Below, one piece after another: positions 26,908-35,807 of a DNA stretch of 64,000 nt. The notes under the pieces were generated by a model. That model was not told where the DNA came from, ran no database searches, and saw only the letters and a list, made by a program, of their open reading frames with translations. The position numbers and the translations under genes are program-made. Source of the stretch: Roseiarcus sp963820795 (GTDB lineage Bacteria > Pseudomonadota > Alphaproteobacteria > Rhizobiales > Beijerinckiaceae); the NCBI GenBank assembly GCA_963820795.1, contig CAWGBJ010000024.1, positions 124,001 to 188,000 of the forward strand. Reading direction: 5' to 3'. Position 1 is the stretch's first letter, and each line of letters begins with the position of its first letter.

Positions 26908-27249
26908 CGTCGCCTCGTTCGTCAATTCCTTGGCCAAAGCAAGAAGCGCACGCAGAATCCCATCCCCCTCGCCGATGGCGGACGCCGCCGGCGAAAACGC
27001 AGGAGCAACACTCTCTTTTGAAGCCGCCGCCACGACATCTCGTGGTCATCGAAGATAAAAATACACTAGTCCTTGAATCGGGCGCAAGAGTCGGAAGGGT
27101 CGGAGAGGGCCGCTTTTCAACAGCTCTCCACATTCCGGCGGGCGCCTGGCGCAGCCAATTGAGACGATTGCGTGAGTCTCATCAAGATTTTAACCCGCGC
27201 CGAGGAGGAAGACGGAGGGCCAAAAATTCTTTGCCATGACCATTCGTCA
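26908..27249. other. Upstream region of gcrA with four GANTC sites
   Basis: No gene is seen here. GANTC, the CcrM methylation site, occurs at 26955-26959, 27075-27079, 27088-27092 and 27174-27178. Several sites so close to gcrA fit the known methylation control of this gene in alphaproteobacteria, though four in about 220 bp is only a modest excess for this base composition. Confidence 0.45.
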
Positions 27250-27278
27250 TTGACCAAAACCGGGCGTTTCCGCTATAG
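27250..27278 (+). promoter_or_regulatory. Sigma-70-type promoter for argD-argF-hslO
   Basis: TTGACC at 27250-27255 is followed after exactly 17 bases by CTATAG at 27273-27278. This is one of the clearest housekeeping promoters in the window. Transcription would begin near 27285, just before a strong hairpin and about 95 bp ahead of argD. Confidence 0.6.
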
Positions 27279-27296
27279 GTTGCCTGCTCTTCGGCG

Positions 27297-27326
27297 GCCG
27301 CCCCAGCGGGGCGGCGTTTTTATTTT
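27297..27326 (+). terminator. Leader hairpin with U-tract ahead of argD (terminator-like)
   Basis: GCCGCCCC (27297-27304) pairs perfectly with GGGGCGGC (27308-27315) across a three-base loop and is followed by GTTTTTATTTT. The form is that of an intrinsic terminator. It sits only about 12 bases after the predicted start site of the argD promoter, so it may act as an early attenuator or 5'-stabilising structure rather than end an upstream gene. No gene reads into it from the left on this strand. Confidence 0.6.
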
Positions 27327-27380
27327 GCGCTTCGCAGCGCCGCCGCCGAAGGGCCAAAGCCTGAGACAAGGAGTTGGAAG

Positions 27381-28589
27381 GTGGTTTCCGCTCAAGCGAC
27401 TTCAGCGATCGTGCCGACCTATGCGCGCGCCAACGTCGCCTTTGAGCGAGGAGAGGGCTGCTGGCTCGTCTCGACCGATGGCGAGCGCTATCTCGACTTC
27501 GGCGCGGGCATCGCGGTGACCTCGGTCGGCCACGCCCATCCGCATCTCGTCGAGGCCTTGACCCGCCAGGGCTCGAAGCTTTGGCATGTGTCGAACCTCT
27601 ATCAGAATCCGGAAGGCGAGCGCTACGCCCGGCGCCTGGTCGACGCGACGTTCGCCGATGAGGTCTTCTTCGCCAACTCGGGCGCGGAAGCCAACGAGGC
27701 GGCGATCAAGATGGCGCGGCGCCGGCAGACCGTCGGCGGCCATCCGGAGCGCTATCGGGTTCTGACCTTCGAGGGCGCCTTTCACGGGCGCACGCTCGCC
27801 ACCATCGCCGCCGGCGGCCAGGCGAAATATCTGGACGGCTTTGGGCCCAAGGTCGACGGTTTCGATCAGATTCCGCTGACCGATCTCGACGCGGTCGAGG
27901 CGGCGATCGGGCCCGGAACGGGGGCGATCCTGATCGAGCCGATCCAGGGCGAGGGCGGCGTGCGAATGATCCCGTCGGCCTTTTTGCGCGGCTTGCGCGA
28001 CATCTGCGACCGGCACGAGCTGCTCTTGATTTTCGACGAGGTGCAAACCGGCATGGGCCGCACCGGGCGGCTCTTCGCCTATGAACATTGCGGCGTCCAT
28101 CCGGACATCTTGACCTCGGCCAAAGGCATCGGGGCGGGTTTTCCGATGTCCGCGTGCCTCGCGACCGCCGACGCGGCGCGCGGCCTCACCGTCGGCGTGC
28201 ACGGGACGACTTTTGGCGGCAATACGCTCGCCATGGCGATCGGCAATGCGACCCTCGACGTCATCCTCGCGCCGGGCTTTCTCGAGCGCGTCGCCAGGCT
28301 TGGCCTCGACCTCAGGCAGCGGCTCGCCGAACTCAAGGACCTCCGCGGCTCGGTGATCGAGGAGGTGCGCGGGGAAGGGCTGATGGTCGGCCTCAAGCTC
28401 AAGCTGCCGCCGGCGAGCTTCGCCGAAGCGGCGCTGGCGCAGAAGATCCTCGTCATTCCGGCCGGTGACAACGTCGTGCGGCTCCTGCCGCCGCTCGTGG
28501 TGACCGATGAGGAAATTGCCGAAGGCGTCCGGCGTCTCGACGCGGCCTGCGCCGCCGTCGAGGAACGCCTGATGGTCGCCATCAACTGA
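27381..28589 (+). CDS. argD: Acetylornithine aminotransferase ArgD
   Basis: PLP enzyme that converts N-acetylglutamate semialdehyde to N-acetylornithine in arginine synthesis (and often succinyl-DAP synthesis), 402 residues. Visible class-III motifs are NSGAEANEAAIKMAR for the phosphate cup, FHGRTLATIA, EPIQGEGGVR, LIFDEVQTGMGRTG with the PLP-binding Asp, and TSAKGIGAGFP with the Schiff-base Lys. The GTG at 27381 follows AAGGAGTTGGAAG. argF starts 8 bp later. Confidence 0.94.
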   Translation: MVSAQATSAIVPTYARANVAFERGEGCWLVSTDGERYLDFGAGIAVTSVGHAHPHLVEALTRQGSKLWHVSNLYQNPEGERYARRLVDATFADEVFFANSGAEANEAAIKMARRRQTVGGHPERYRVLTFEGAFHGRTLATIAAGGQAKYLDGFGPKVDGFDQIPLTDLDAVEAAIGPGTGAILIEPIQGEGGVRMIPSAFLRGLRDICDRHELLLIFDEVQTGMGRTGRLFAYEHCGVHPDILTSAKGIGAGFPMSACLATADAARGLTVGVHGTTFGGNTLAMAIGNATLDVILAPGFLERVARLGLDLRQRLAELKDLRGSVIEEVRGEGLMVGLKLKLPPASFAEAALAQKILVIPAGDNVVRLLPPLVVTDEEIAEGVRRLDAACAAVEERLMVAIN

Positions 28590-28597
28590 TCGAACGC

Positions 28598-29539
28598 ATG
28601 AACGCAGCCGTTCAGACCGCCCCCCGGCACTTTCTCGGTCTCCTCGACCTGTCGACTGCCGAGCTCAGGCGCATTTTGGACATGTCGGCGACGATGAAGA
28701 AGGCGCGCGTCAAGGGTTATCCGGCCGCCGTACGCCCGCTCGCCGGCAAGACGCTCGCCATGATCTTCGATCGGCCCTCGACCCGCACTCGCGTATCGTT
28801 CGACATCGGCATGCGCGAACTCGGCGGCGAGACGGTCATGCTGACCGGCGCCGAAATGCAACTTGGCCGGGGAGAGACCATCGCCGACACCGCGCGCGTG
28901 CTGTCGCGTTATGTCGAGGCGATCGTGCTTCGCATCCTGAGCGAGGACGACTTGCTGGACATGGCCGCCGCCGCGACCATTCCGGTCATCAACGGCCTTA
29001 CCAAGCAGTCGCACCCGTGTCAGGTTCTGGCCGACCTCCTGACGTTCGAGGAGAAGCGTGGGGCGATCCGCGGCTGCAAGATCGCCTGGTCGGGCGACTA
29101 CAACAACGTGCTGTCGTCCTGGATCGACGCTTCCGCCCGCTTCGACTTCACCCTCGACATCGCCTGCCCACCCGAATTGCAGCCGACAGGGCAGCATCTC
29201 AAGGCCGCCCTTTCGGCCGGCGCCAGGATCATCCTTCGGGAGGAGCCCGAGGCGGCGGTCAAGGATGCCGCCGCCGTCATTTCCGACTGCTGGGTGTCGA
29301 TGGGCGACGAGGACGAGGGCCGGCGGCAGAATCTGCTCGCGCCCTACCAGGTCAATCAGCGGCTGATGCGCCAGGCGGCGCCCGACGCCATCTTCATGCA
29401 CTGCCTGCCGGCGCATCGGGGCGAGGAGGTGACGGACGAGGTCATCGACGGTCCGCAGTCGGTCGTGTTCGACGAGGCGGAAAACCGCCTGCATGCCCAG
29501 AAGGGCGTGCTGGCGTGGTGCTTCGGAGTCGAGCCGTGA
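28598..29539 (+). CDS. argF: Ornithine carbamoyltransferase ArgF
   Basis: Forms citrulline from ornithine and carbamoyl phosphate, 313 residues. The carbamoyl-phosphate loop is RPSTRTRVSFDIG. HPCQVLADL and the ornithine/Cys loop HCLPAHRGEEV are conserved. It is the second gene of the argD-argF-hslO operon, and its stop overlaps the GTG start of hslO (GTGA). Confidence 0.95.
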   Translation: MNAAVQTAPRHFLGLLDLSTAELRRILDMSATMKKARVKGYPAAVRPLAGKTLAMIFDRPSTRTRVSFDIGMRELGGETVMLTGAEMQLGRGETIADTARVLSRYVEAIVLRILSEDDLLDMAAAATIPVINGLTKQSHPCQVLADLLTFEEKRGAIRGCKIAWSGDYNNVLSSWIDASARFDFTLDIACPPELQPTGQHLKAALSAGARIILREEPEAAVKDAAAVISDCWVSMGDEDEGRRQNLLAPYQVNQRLMRQAAPDAIFMHCLPAHRGEEVTDEVIDGPQSVVFDEAENRLHAQKGVLAWCFGVEP

Positions 29540-30489
29540 GCGTCGCCGAGCGCGCCGCCTCCGCCCGCGTGGTGGACGACATCGTCCTGCCCTTCTCGGT
29601 CGAAGGGCTCAGCACGCGCGGCCGCCTGGTCCGGCTGGGTCCGGCCATCGATCGCCTGCTGGCGCGGCACGCTTACCCGGAGCCGGTCTCAAAGCTCCTG
29701 GCGGAGGCGGTGGCGCTCGCGGCGCTCCTCGGTTCGACCCTGAAGCACGAGGGCCGCTTCCAGCTGCAGACGCAGAGCGACGGGCCGGTCGGCATGCTGC
29801 TCGTCGACTTCGATGCGCCGTCGAACCTCCGGGCGCTCGCGCGGTTCGACCCGGCGCGCCTCGAGGGCGTCGCTGCCGGCCACGATCTGCTCGGGGGCGG
29901 CCACATGGCGTTCACCATCGATCCGGGCGGGGAAATGACCCGCTATCAGGGCGTCATCGCGCTCGAGGGGCAGGGGCTCGAGGGCGCCGCGCACAGCTAT
30001 TTCGATCGGTCCGAGCAGATCCCGACGCTGGTGCGCCTGGCTGTCGGCGAGGCGATCTCGCAAGGGACGCGCGCCTGGCGGGCTGGCGGACTGATCGTCC
30101 AGTATCTGCCGGCCGCCCCTCGCCGGCGCGCCGATTTCCATCCGGGCGACGCCCCCGAAGGCACGGAGCCGCACCGGGTCGAGGAGGACGACGCCTGGAG
30201 CGAGGCGCAGGCCCTGGCCGCCACGACCGAAGCGCACGAACTGCTCGATCCGACGCTGTCGGGCGAGCGCCTGCTCTACCGTCTGTTCAATCAGCGCGGC
30301 GTGCGCGTATTCGGGCCGACGCCGCTGGTCTCCGTCTGCCGCTGCTCGGCGGAAGGTGTCGACGCGATGCTGCGCAGCTTCTCCGCGGAAGAGGTGAGAG
30401 ACATGGTCGGCGATGACGGCGTGATCGGCGTCACCTGCGAATTCTGCTCGACGAAGCGGGTTTTCGATCCAGCCGACTACGGCGCCTGA
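29536..30489 (+). CDS. hslO: Redox-regulated chaperone Hsp33
   Basis: Cytosolic holdase switched on by oxidation of its zinc site, about 317 residues. The zinc ligands are CRC near the C-terminus and CEFC about 30 residues later, matching the CxC-CxxC rule. The N-terminal folding domain has GRLVRLG and LLVDFDAPSNLRALARFD. The GTG at 29536 gives tight coupling to argF, an arrangement common in Hyphomicrobiales. Confidence 0.94.
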   Translation: MSVAERAASARVVDDIVLPFSVEGLSTRGRLVRLGPAIDRLLARHAYPEPVSKLLAEAVALAALLGSTLKHEGRFQLQTQSDGPVGMLLVDFDAPSNLRALARFDPARLEGVAAGHDLLGGGHMAFTIDPGGEMTRYQGVIALEGQGLEGAAHSYFDRSEQIPTLVRLAVGEAISQGTRAWRAGGLIVQYLPAAPRRRADFHPGDAPEGTEPHRVEEDDAWSEAQALAATTEAHELLDPTLSGERLLYRLFNQRGVRVFGPTPLVSVCRCSAEGVDAMLRSFSAEEVRDMVGDDGVIGVTCEFCSTKRVFDPADYGA

Positions 30490-30507
30490 GACGGAGGCGC
30501 TCGCGTC

Positions 30508-31428
30508 ATGGACGAACGCGCATTCCTGAGGCGGCTCGCCGAGGTCGCGGCGACGATCGAGAACGAACTCGAAGACCTGCTGGCGCTCGATCGTAAGCCG
30601 GGCGAGATCGCGCGCCCGCGGCGGCTCGTGGAGGCGATGCGCTACGCGACGCTCGGCGGCGGCAAGCGGCTGCGGCCGTTTCTCGTCGTCGAGACGGCGC
30701 GGGCGCTCGGCCGCGCCGACCGGGGACCGGTCCGTGCCGGCGCCGCGATCGAATGCGTGCACGCCTATTCGCTGATCCATGACGATTTGCCGGCGATGGA
30801 CGACGACGATCTGAGACGGGGCCGTCCGACCGTCCACCGGGCGTTCGACGAGGCGACCGCGATCCTCGCCGGCGACGGGCTGCAGGCGCTTGCCTTCGAG
30901 ATTCTGGCCGACCCGCTGACCGACCGGGACGCGGGAACTCGCGCGGCGCTCTCAGCCGGGCTCGCCCGCGCCTCCGGCCTCGCCGGCATGGTCGGAGGCC
31001 AGATGTTCGACCTCGCGGCCGAGACGGCGAAGGCGCCGCTGCCGCTGGATGAGATCAGGCGCCTGCAGGCAATGAAAACCGGCGCGCTCCTGCGCTTCAG
31101 CGTCGAGGCGGGCGTGCGGCTTGCCGCCGCGGGCGCCGCCGCGACCGCCGCGTTTGAGATCTACGGCCGCACGATCGGGGCGGCGTTCCAGATCGCCGAC
31201 GACATCCTCGACGCCGAGGGCGACACGGCGACGCTCGGCAAGCGGGCCGGCAAGGACGCCGAACGCCATAAGGCGACGCTCGTCGCAGCGCTCGGGATCG
31301 ACGGCGCGCGCCGCGAGCTCTCCGGCCTCGTCGAGGAGGCGAAAGCCGCGGTCGAGGCGTCGGGCATCGGCGAAAAAGGCGAAGTCTTGCGGGCGACGGC
31401 CGAGTTCGTCGCCTCGAGAAAGAGCTGA
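30508..31428 (+). CDS. ispA: Farnesyl/geranylgeranyl diphosphate synthase
   Basis: All-trans polyprenyl synthase that condenses IPP with allylic diphosphates, 306 residues. GGGKRLRPFLV is the first IPP-binding motif, HDDLPAMDDDDLRRG the first Asp-rich motif, and FQIADDILD the second. The two residues between Asp clusters and the bulky residues before the first motif (HAYSLIHDD) fit a C15-type IspA, though C20 cannot be excluded. It is 18 bp after hslO. Confidence 0.88.
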   Translation: MDERAFLRRLAEVAATIENELEDLLALDRKPGEIARPRRLVEAMRYATLGGGKRLRPFLVVETARALGRADRGPVRAGAAIECVHAYSLIHDDLPAMDDDDLRRGRPTVHRAFDEATAILAGDGLQALAFEILADPLTDRDAGTRAALSAGLARASGLAGMVGGQMFDLAAETAKAPLPLDEIRRLQAMKTGALLRFSVEAGVRLAAAGAAATAAFEIYGRTIGAAFQIADDILDAEGDTATLGKRAGKDAERHKATLVAALGIDGARRELSGLVEEAKAAVEASGIGEKGEVLRATAEFVASRKS

Positions 31429-31467
31429 ACCGGGGAAATTGGGCGGGGGCCGCCGGAACCGGACGCT

Positions 31468-32148
31468 CTACCGTCCTGTCGCGGTCTCCTCCTCGGCGCC
31501 GACGACATAGCCAAGGCCGCGGGCAGTCTTGATGATGTCGACGCCCAGTTTCTTGCGCAGCCGGCCGATGAAGACCTCGATCGTGTTCGAATCGCGGTCG
31601 AAATCCTGCTCGTAGAGGTGCTCGACGATCTCGCTGCGCGAGATGATGCGCCCGGCGTGATGCATGAGATAGGAGAGGAGGCGGTACTCGTGGCTGGTCA
31701 GCTTGACCGGCGCGCCGCCGACCGTCACCCGCCCGGCGCGGGCATCGAGCCGGACCGCGCCGACCGAAAGATCGCTGGTGGCGCGGCCCGCGGCGCGGCG
31801 CAGAAGCGCGCGCAGCCGAGCCAGAACCTCCTCCATGTGGAAGGGCTTGCCGACATAGTCGTCGGCGCCCGCGTCGATGCCCTGCACCTTGTCGCTCCAG
31901 CGGTCTCGCGCCGTCAGGATCAGGACCGGCATCGTCCGTCCCGCCTTACGCCACGCCTCGAGCACGGAAATGCCGTCCCGCTTCGGCAGGCCGATGTCGA
32001 GCACGACCGCGTCGTAGGGCTCGGTGTCGCCGCGAAACCATCCCTCCTCGCCGTCGAACGCCCGGTCGACCGCATAGCCAGCCGCCTCGAGCGCCGAGGA
32101 AACCTGACGGTTGAGATCGCGATCGTCTTCGACAACCAGGAGACGCAT
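31468..32148 (-). CDS. OmpR-family response regulator, no kinase gene adjacent
   Basis: Two-domain DNA-binding regulator, 226 residues. The receiver has the acidic pair in VVEDDRD, the phospho-acceptor in VVLDIGLPKRDG and the Lys in VGKPFHMEE. The winged helix ends with DSNTIEVFIGRLRKKLG and IKTARGLGYVV. It resembles PhoP/FeuP-type regulators of envelope stress. The PepSY protein lies just upstream on the same strand. A histidine kinase would normally follow, but the next gene downstream is the convergent ispA, 39 bp away. Confidence 0.9.
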   Translation of the reverse strand: MRLLVVEDDRDLNRQVSSALEAAGYAVDRAFDGEEGWFRGDTEPYDAVVLDIGLPKRDGISVLEAWRKAGRTMPVLILTARDRWSDKVQGIDAGADDYVGKPFHMEEVLARLRALLRRAAGRATSDLSVGAVRLDARAGRVTVGGAPVKLTSHEYRLLSYLMHHAGRIISRSEIVEHLYEQDFDRDSNTIEVFIGRLRKKLGVDIIKTARGLGYVVGAEEETATGR

Positions 32149-32178
32149 GGGGAGATTTCTTTCGTTTTTCCGTTTCGG

Positions 32179-32565
32179 CTACTTCGGCGGATCATGCGCC
32201 TCATGCGCCGTGCGGGAAACCGGCTTGCCCGTCCCCGCGTCGATCTGGACATGCACCAGACGGCCGTCGCGATGCAACAGGGTGATTTCATAGATGAATT
32301 CGTCGTCGGAATGGCAGAGTTTCGCCGACAAAGCTTCGGCCTTGCGCTGCGCGGCGGCGAACTTGAGCGCCGCGAACGGTTCGAGCAACCGGCGGGCCTT
32401 CACCTCTTCCCGCGTTTCGGCCGCGGTCAGGCAGACCGGCTTGACCGCCACGGGGTGCAGATCGGCTTCGGCGGCGCGCGCGCCGGGCGAGGCCATCGCG
32501 AGGCCCAGCACCGCGGCGCGGCTGGCGATGGCGAGCGCGGCCATGACGACAAAGCCCTTGTTCAT
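32179..32565 (-). CDS. Secreted PepSY-domain protein
   Basis: Exported protein of 128 residues. A signal peptide (MNKGFVVMAALAIASRAAVLGLAMASPGARA) is followed by a short linker. The PepSY fold runs from CLTAAETREEVKARRLLEPFAALK to YEITLLHRDGRLVHVQIDAGTGKPV, including the conserved DGRLVHVQIDA strand pair. Such proteins often sit beside PhoP-like regulators and are thought to modulate the sensor. It precedes the response regulator by 30 bp. Confidence 0.82.
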   Translation of the reverse strand: MNKGFVVMAALAIASRAAVLGLAMASPGARAAEADLHPVAVKPVCLTAAETREEVKARRLLEPFAALKFAAAQRKAEALSAKLCHSDDEFIYEITLLHRDGRLVHVQIDAGTGKPVSRTAHEAHDPPK

Positions 32566-32679
32566 ATGGCGACACCATGCTCGCTGGAAGCGGCTGAATG
32601 AAGTGTGAATGGTAAGCTCCAAACGCGCGTCCGGCGCGGCGCGATTGAACCCCTTTGGCTTTGGGCGCATGAAAAGCCC

Positions 32680-33435
32680 ATGCGCTTGTCTTCGGATATC
32701 GTCGCCTTCGTCGCCGTCCTTGCCGCCCTCGCTTCGCCATTGGCGCCGGCGCGGGCGCTGGTCGGCGCGGCTCCGGATGGGCGCTTTGCCGACCGCGTGG
32801 CGATGCTGCTCATCCGCGGCGGCTCGTCGGCCGGCTTCTGCTCGGCTCTCGTCCTCAATTCGCGCACCGTGCTGACGGCGGCGCATTGTCTGAGGCCGCT
32901 CGACGACATGGCTGTCCACTATCGCGACGCCTCAGGATCGCCAGTCATCGTTCCAGTCGAGGCGGCGGAGCGCCATCCGCTTTATCGGGCTGACGCCATC
33001 AAGGCCCGCGTGCAATCGATCGACGTCGCGCTCGTCCGGACCGCGAAGCCGCTCGATCCGCGCTTCGTCGGCGCGACCATCGCCTCCGGCGAAGGGCCGT
33101 CGGTCGGTGAGACTGTCGTCCTCTCGGGCTACGGCATCGCCCGCGAGGGCGACTGGAAGTCGGGCGGCACGCTGAGGAGCGTTGCGCTCGCCATCAGCCC
33201 GCCAGCCTCGACGGTGCTCATCTGGGCGGCCGCGCCGGACGGCGGAATCGCCGGCGCATGCGCCGGCGATTCCGGCGCGCCGATCTGGTCGGCCGACGGA
33301 GAGACGGCAGTCGCCATCGCGGCCTGGGCGCAGGCGCCGCACCGGCGTGGCTGCGGCGGCCTCACGCAAGGCCCGCGGCTCGCGCCCCTCAGACGCTGGA
33401 TCGAGGAGACGCAGCGGAAGTTGCGCAGCGAATAA
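32680..33435 (+). CDS. Secreted trypsin-like serine protease
   Basis: S1-family peptidase of 251 residues with a signal peptide (MRLSSDIVAFVAVLAALASPLAPARA). The triad is His in VLTAAHCLR, Asp in QSIDVALVRT and Ser in CAGDSGAPIW. SGYGIAREGDW is the usual beta-barrel crossover. The ATG at 32680 is chosen for the signal peptide; in-frame upstream codons exist to 32605. It diverges from the PepSY-regulator pair. Its substrate is unknown and the export route is presumed Sec. Confidence 0.85.
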   Translation: MRLSSDIVAFVAVLAALASPLAPARALVGAAPDGRFADRVAMLLIRGGSSAGFCSALVLNSRTVLTAAHCLRPLDDMAVHYRDASGSPVIVPVEAAERHPLYRADAIKARVQSIDVALVRTAKPLDPRFVGATIASGEGPSVGETVVLSGYGIAREGDWKSGGTLRSVALAISPPASTVLIWAAAPDGGIAGACAGDSGAPIWSADGETAVAIAAWAQAPHRRGCGGLTQGPRLAPLRRWIEETQRKLRSE

Positions 33436-33815
33436 CGGCCCGCGCTTACGCCCTCGGCACGCTCGTTGGTCAAGGGTCGCCTTGAAGAACGTCTCGGGCG
33501 CGGTCATGCCTACGGCCTGTTGACACGGGAAGGAAGAGCCCGGAGGTCCTGACGAAGATCCGCATGGCTCTTCGCCAATCACCGAAATGCCGGTAATAAC
33601 GACACAAAATAGCAATTCTACTCTTCTGCCCAATTTTTTGGGGACAGGAGCGCCGGACGCCAAAAGCTGAATAGACATATATACTTAGTACATTTGGCGC
33701 GAATGTTGCGGAAAAAGGCGTCCAAGCGTCTGAAAAGGCGCGTTCGCCCGCGGATCTGCACACCGACACGGGCTGCCCATCGTGACGTTGAGTCAGCCGG
33801 CCGAAAGGCGTCTTT
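33436..33815. other. 380-bp gap, no gene seen
   Basis: The stretch between the convergent protease and prpE has an AT-rich centre (around 33595-33700) unlike the flanks. No reading frame looks like a protein, and no promoter or strong terminator hairpin stands out. Confidence 0.4.
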
Positions 33816-35714
33816 TTATCCCGCCCGCGCGCCCAGCGCCTCCTTGATCTCGTCGAGCGCCTTCGGGTCTTCGATCGTCGCCGGCGTCGCCCACGCGTCC
33901 TTGTCGGCGATCTTCTTCATTGTGCCGCGCAGGATCTTGCCGGAGCGGGTCTTCGGCAGCCGCGGCACGACAAGGGCGGTCTTGAAGGCGGCGACCGGGC
34001 CGATCTTGTCGCGGACCAGTCTGACGACTTCCTTCTCGATCTCCTCCGTCGGCCGGTTGACGCCGGTCTTCAACACCATGAAACCGCAGGGCGCCTCGCC
34101 CTTGATCTCGTCTTTGACGCCGACGACGGCGCATTCGGCGACGTCCGGATGCGAGGCGATCACCTCCTCCATGCCGCCGGTCGAGAGGCGGTGGCCGGCG
34201 ACATTGATGATGTCGTCGGTGCGCCCCATGATGTAGAGGTATCCGTCCTCGTCGACGAAGCCCGCGTCGGCAGTCTTGTAGTAGCCGGGAAACTCCTTGA
34301 GGTAGCTATCCCGCATGCGCTCGTCCTGCCGATAGAGGGTCGGCAGGCAGCCGGGCGGCAGCGGCAGCTTGACGACGATCGAGCCCATCTCGCCTAGCGG
34401 CAAAAGACGGCAGGCCTCGTCGACGACGTCGATTGCGTAGCCCGGCATCGCTACGGTCGGCGAGCCGAGCTTGACCGGCAGGATGCCGAGGCCGACCGGG
34501 TTGGCGGCGATCGGCCAGCCGGTCTCCGTCTGCCACCAGTGGTCGACCACCGGCACGCCGAGGATCGTCTGCGCCCAGGCGACGGTGTCCGGATCGGCGC
34601 GCTCGCCGGCGAGGAAGAGCGTCCGCATCGAGCCGATGTCGTAGTTCTTGAGCAGCGCCGCCTGCGGGTCCTCCTTGCGCACCGCGCGGAAGGCGGTCGG
34701 CGCGGTGAAGAAGGCGGCGACCCTATAGTCCTGGATTACCCGCCAGAAAGCCCCGGCGTCGGGAGTGCCGATCGGCTTGCCTTCGTAGAGGACGCTGGCG
34801 CAGCCATGCAACAGCGGCGCGTAGACGATGTAGGAATGGCCGACCACCCAGCCGATATCAGAGGCCGCCCAGTAGGTCTCGCCGGCGTCGACGCCGTAGA
34901 TCGCCGACATCGACCATTTGAGCGCGACGAGATAGCCGCCGATGTCGCGCACCACCCCCTTGGGCACGCCGGTCGTTCCGGAGGTGTAGAGGATGTAGAG
35001 CGGGTCGGTCGCGGCGAGGTCGGCGCAGGCCGCCCGCCTGCCGGCCGCCTTGGCCGCGTCGACCAGCGCGTTCCAGTCGTGGTCGCGGCCCTCGCTCATG
35101 CGCGCGGCGATCTGCGGGCGCTGGCAGACGATGCAGGCTTTCGGCTTGTGTTTCGAAAGGCCTATCGCCAGATCGAGCAGGGGCTTGTATTCGACGATGC
35201 GGCCGGGCTCGATGCCGCAGCTTGCGGTCAGGATGACCTTGGGCTCGGCATCGTCGATGCGGGTCGCCAGCTCCTTGGCGGCGAAGCCGCCGAACACCAC
35301 GGAATGCACCGCGCCTATGCGCGCGCATGCCAGCATGGCGACGATCGCCTCGGGAATCATCGGCATGTAGATCAGCACGCGGTCGCCCGCGGCGACGCCG
35401 AGATCCTCGAGCGCCGCGCCCAGCACCGCCGTCTCGTCGAGGAGTTCGCGGTAGGTGATCGTCCGCTTGGTTCCGGTGACGGGGCTGTCGTAGTAGAGCG
35501 CCGCCTGGCCGCCGCGGCCGGCTTCGACATGGCGGTCGACCGCGTTGTAGCAGGCGTTCAGGCGGGCGTCGGGGAACCAGCGGCCGTACACGCCGGCGTC
35601 GGGGTCGAAGATCCTTTCGGGCTCCCGGGTCCAGGAGATCTCGCGCGCGGCCATAGCCCAAAAGGCTTGCGGATCGGCCCGCCACTGGTCATAGGTCTGC
35701 CTGTAGCCGCTCAT
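33816..35714 (-). CDS. prpE: Propionyl-CoA synthetase PrpE
   Basis: AMP-forming acyl-CoA synthetase activating propionate, 632 residues. The adenylation motifs are YTSGTTGVPKGVVRD and WWQTETGWPI, and the C-terminal flap carries RTDDIINVAGHRLSTG and the catalytic Lys in TRSGKILRGTM. The N-terminal CYNAVDRHVEAGRGGQAAL and DSPVTGTKRTITY are typical of PrpE rather than AcsA. The ATG at 35714 is set by GAGGAAG upstream and the conserved YRQTYDQW start. Confidence 0.9.
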   Translation of the reverse strand: MSGYRQTYDQWRADPQAFWAMAAREISWTREPERIFDPDAGVYGRWFPDARLNACYNAVDRHVEAGRGGQAALYYDSPVTGTKRTITYRELLDETAVLGAALEDLGVAAGDRVLIYMPMIPEAIVAMLACARIGAVHSVVFGGFAAKELATRIDDAEPKVILTASCGIEPGRIVEYKPLLDLAIGLSKHKPKACIVCQRPQIAARMSEGRDHDWNALVDAAKAAGRRAACADLAATDPLYILYTSGTTGVPKGVVRDIGGYLVALKWSMSAIYGVDAGETYWAASDIGWVVGHSYIVYAPLLHGCASVLYEGKPIGTPDAGAFWRVIQDYRVAAFFTAPTAFRAVRKEDPQAALLKNYDIGSMRTLFLAGERADPDTVAWAQTILGVPVVDHWWQTETGWPIAANPVGLGILPVKLGSPTVAMPGYAIDVVDEACRLLPLGEMGSIVVKLPLPPGCLPTLYRQDERMRDSYLKEFPGYYKTADAGFVDEDGYLYIMGRTDDIINVAGHRLSTGGMEEVIASHPDVAECAVVGVKDEIKGEAPCGFMVLKTGVNRPTEEIEKEVVRLVRDKIGPVAAFKTALVVPRLPKTRSGKILRGTMKKIADKDAWATPATIEDPKALDEIKEALGARAG

Positions 35715-35807
35715 CGTCTCGCTTCCTCCGCCGCCCGTTCGAGGCGGCGGGACTTTCGCGCCGGGCGGGCGCGAAGGCAACGGCCCGGGCGCTTGGACTA
35801 TCGGCCA

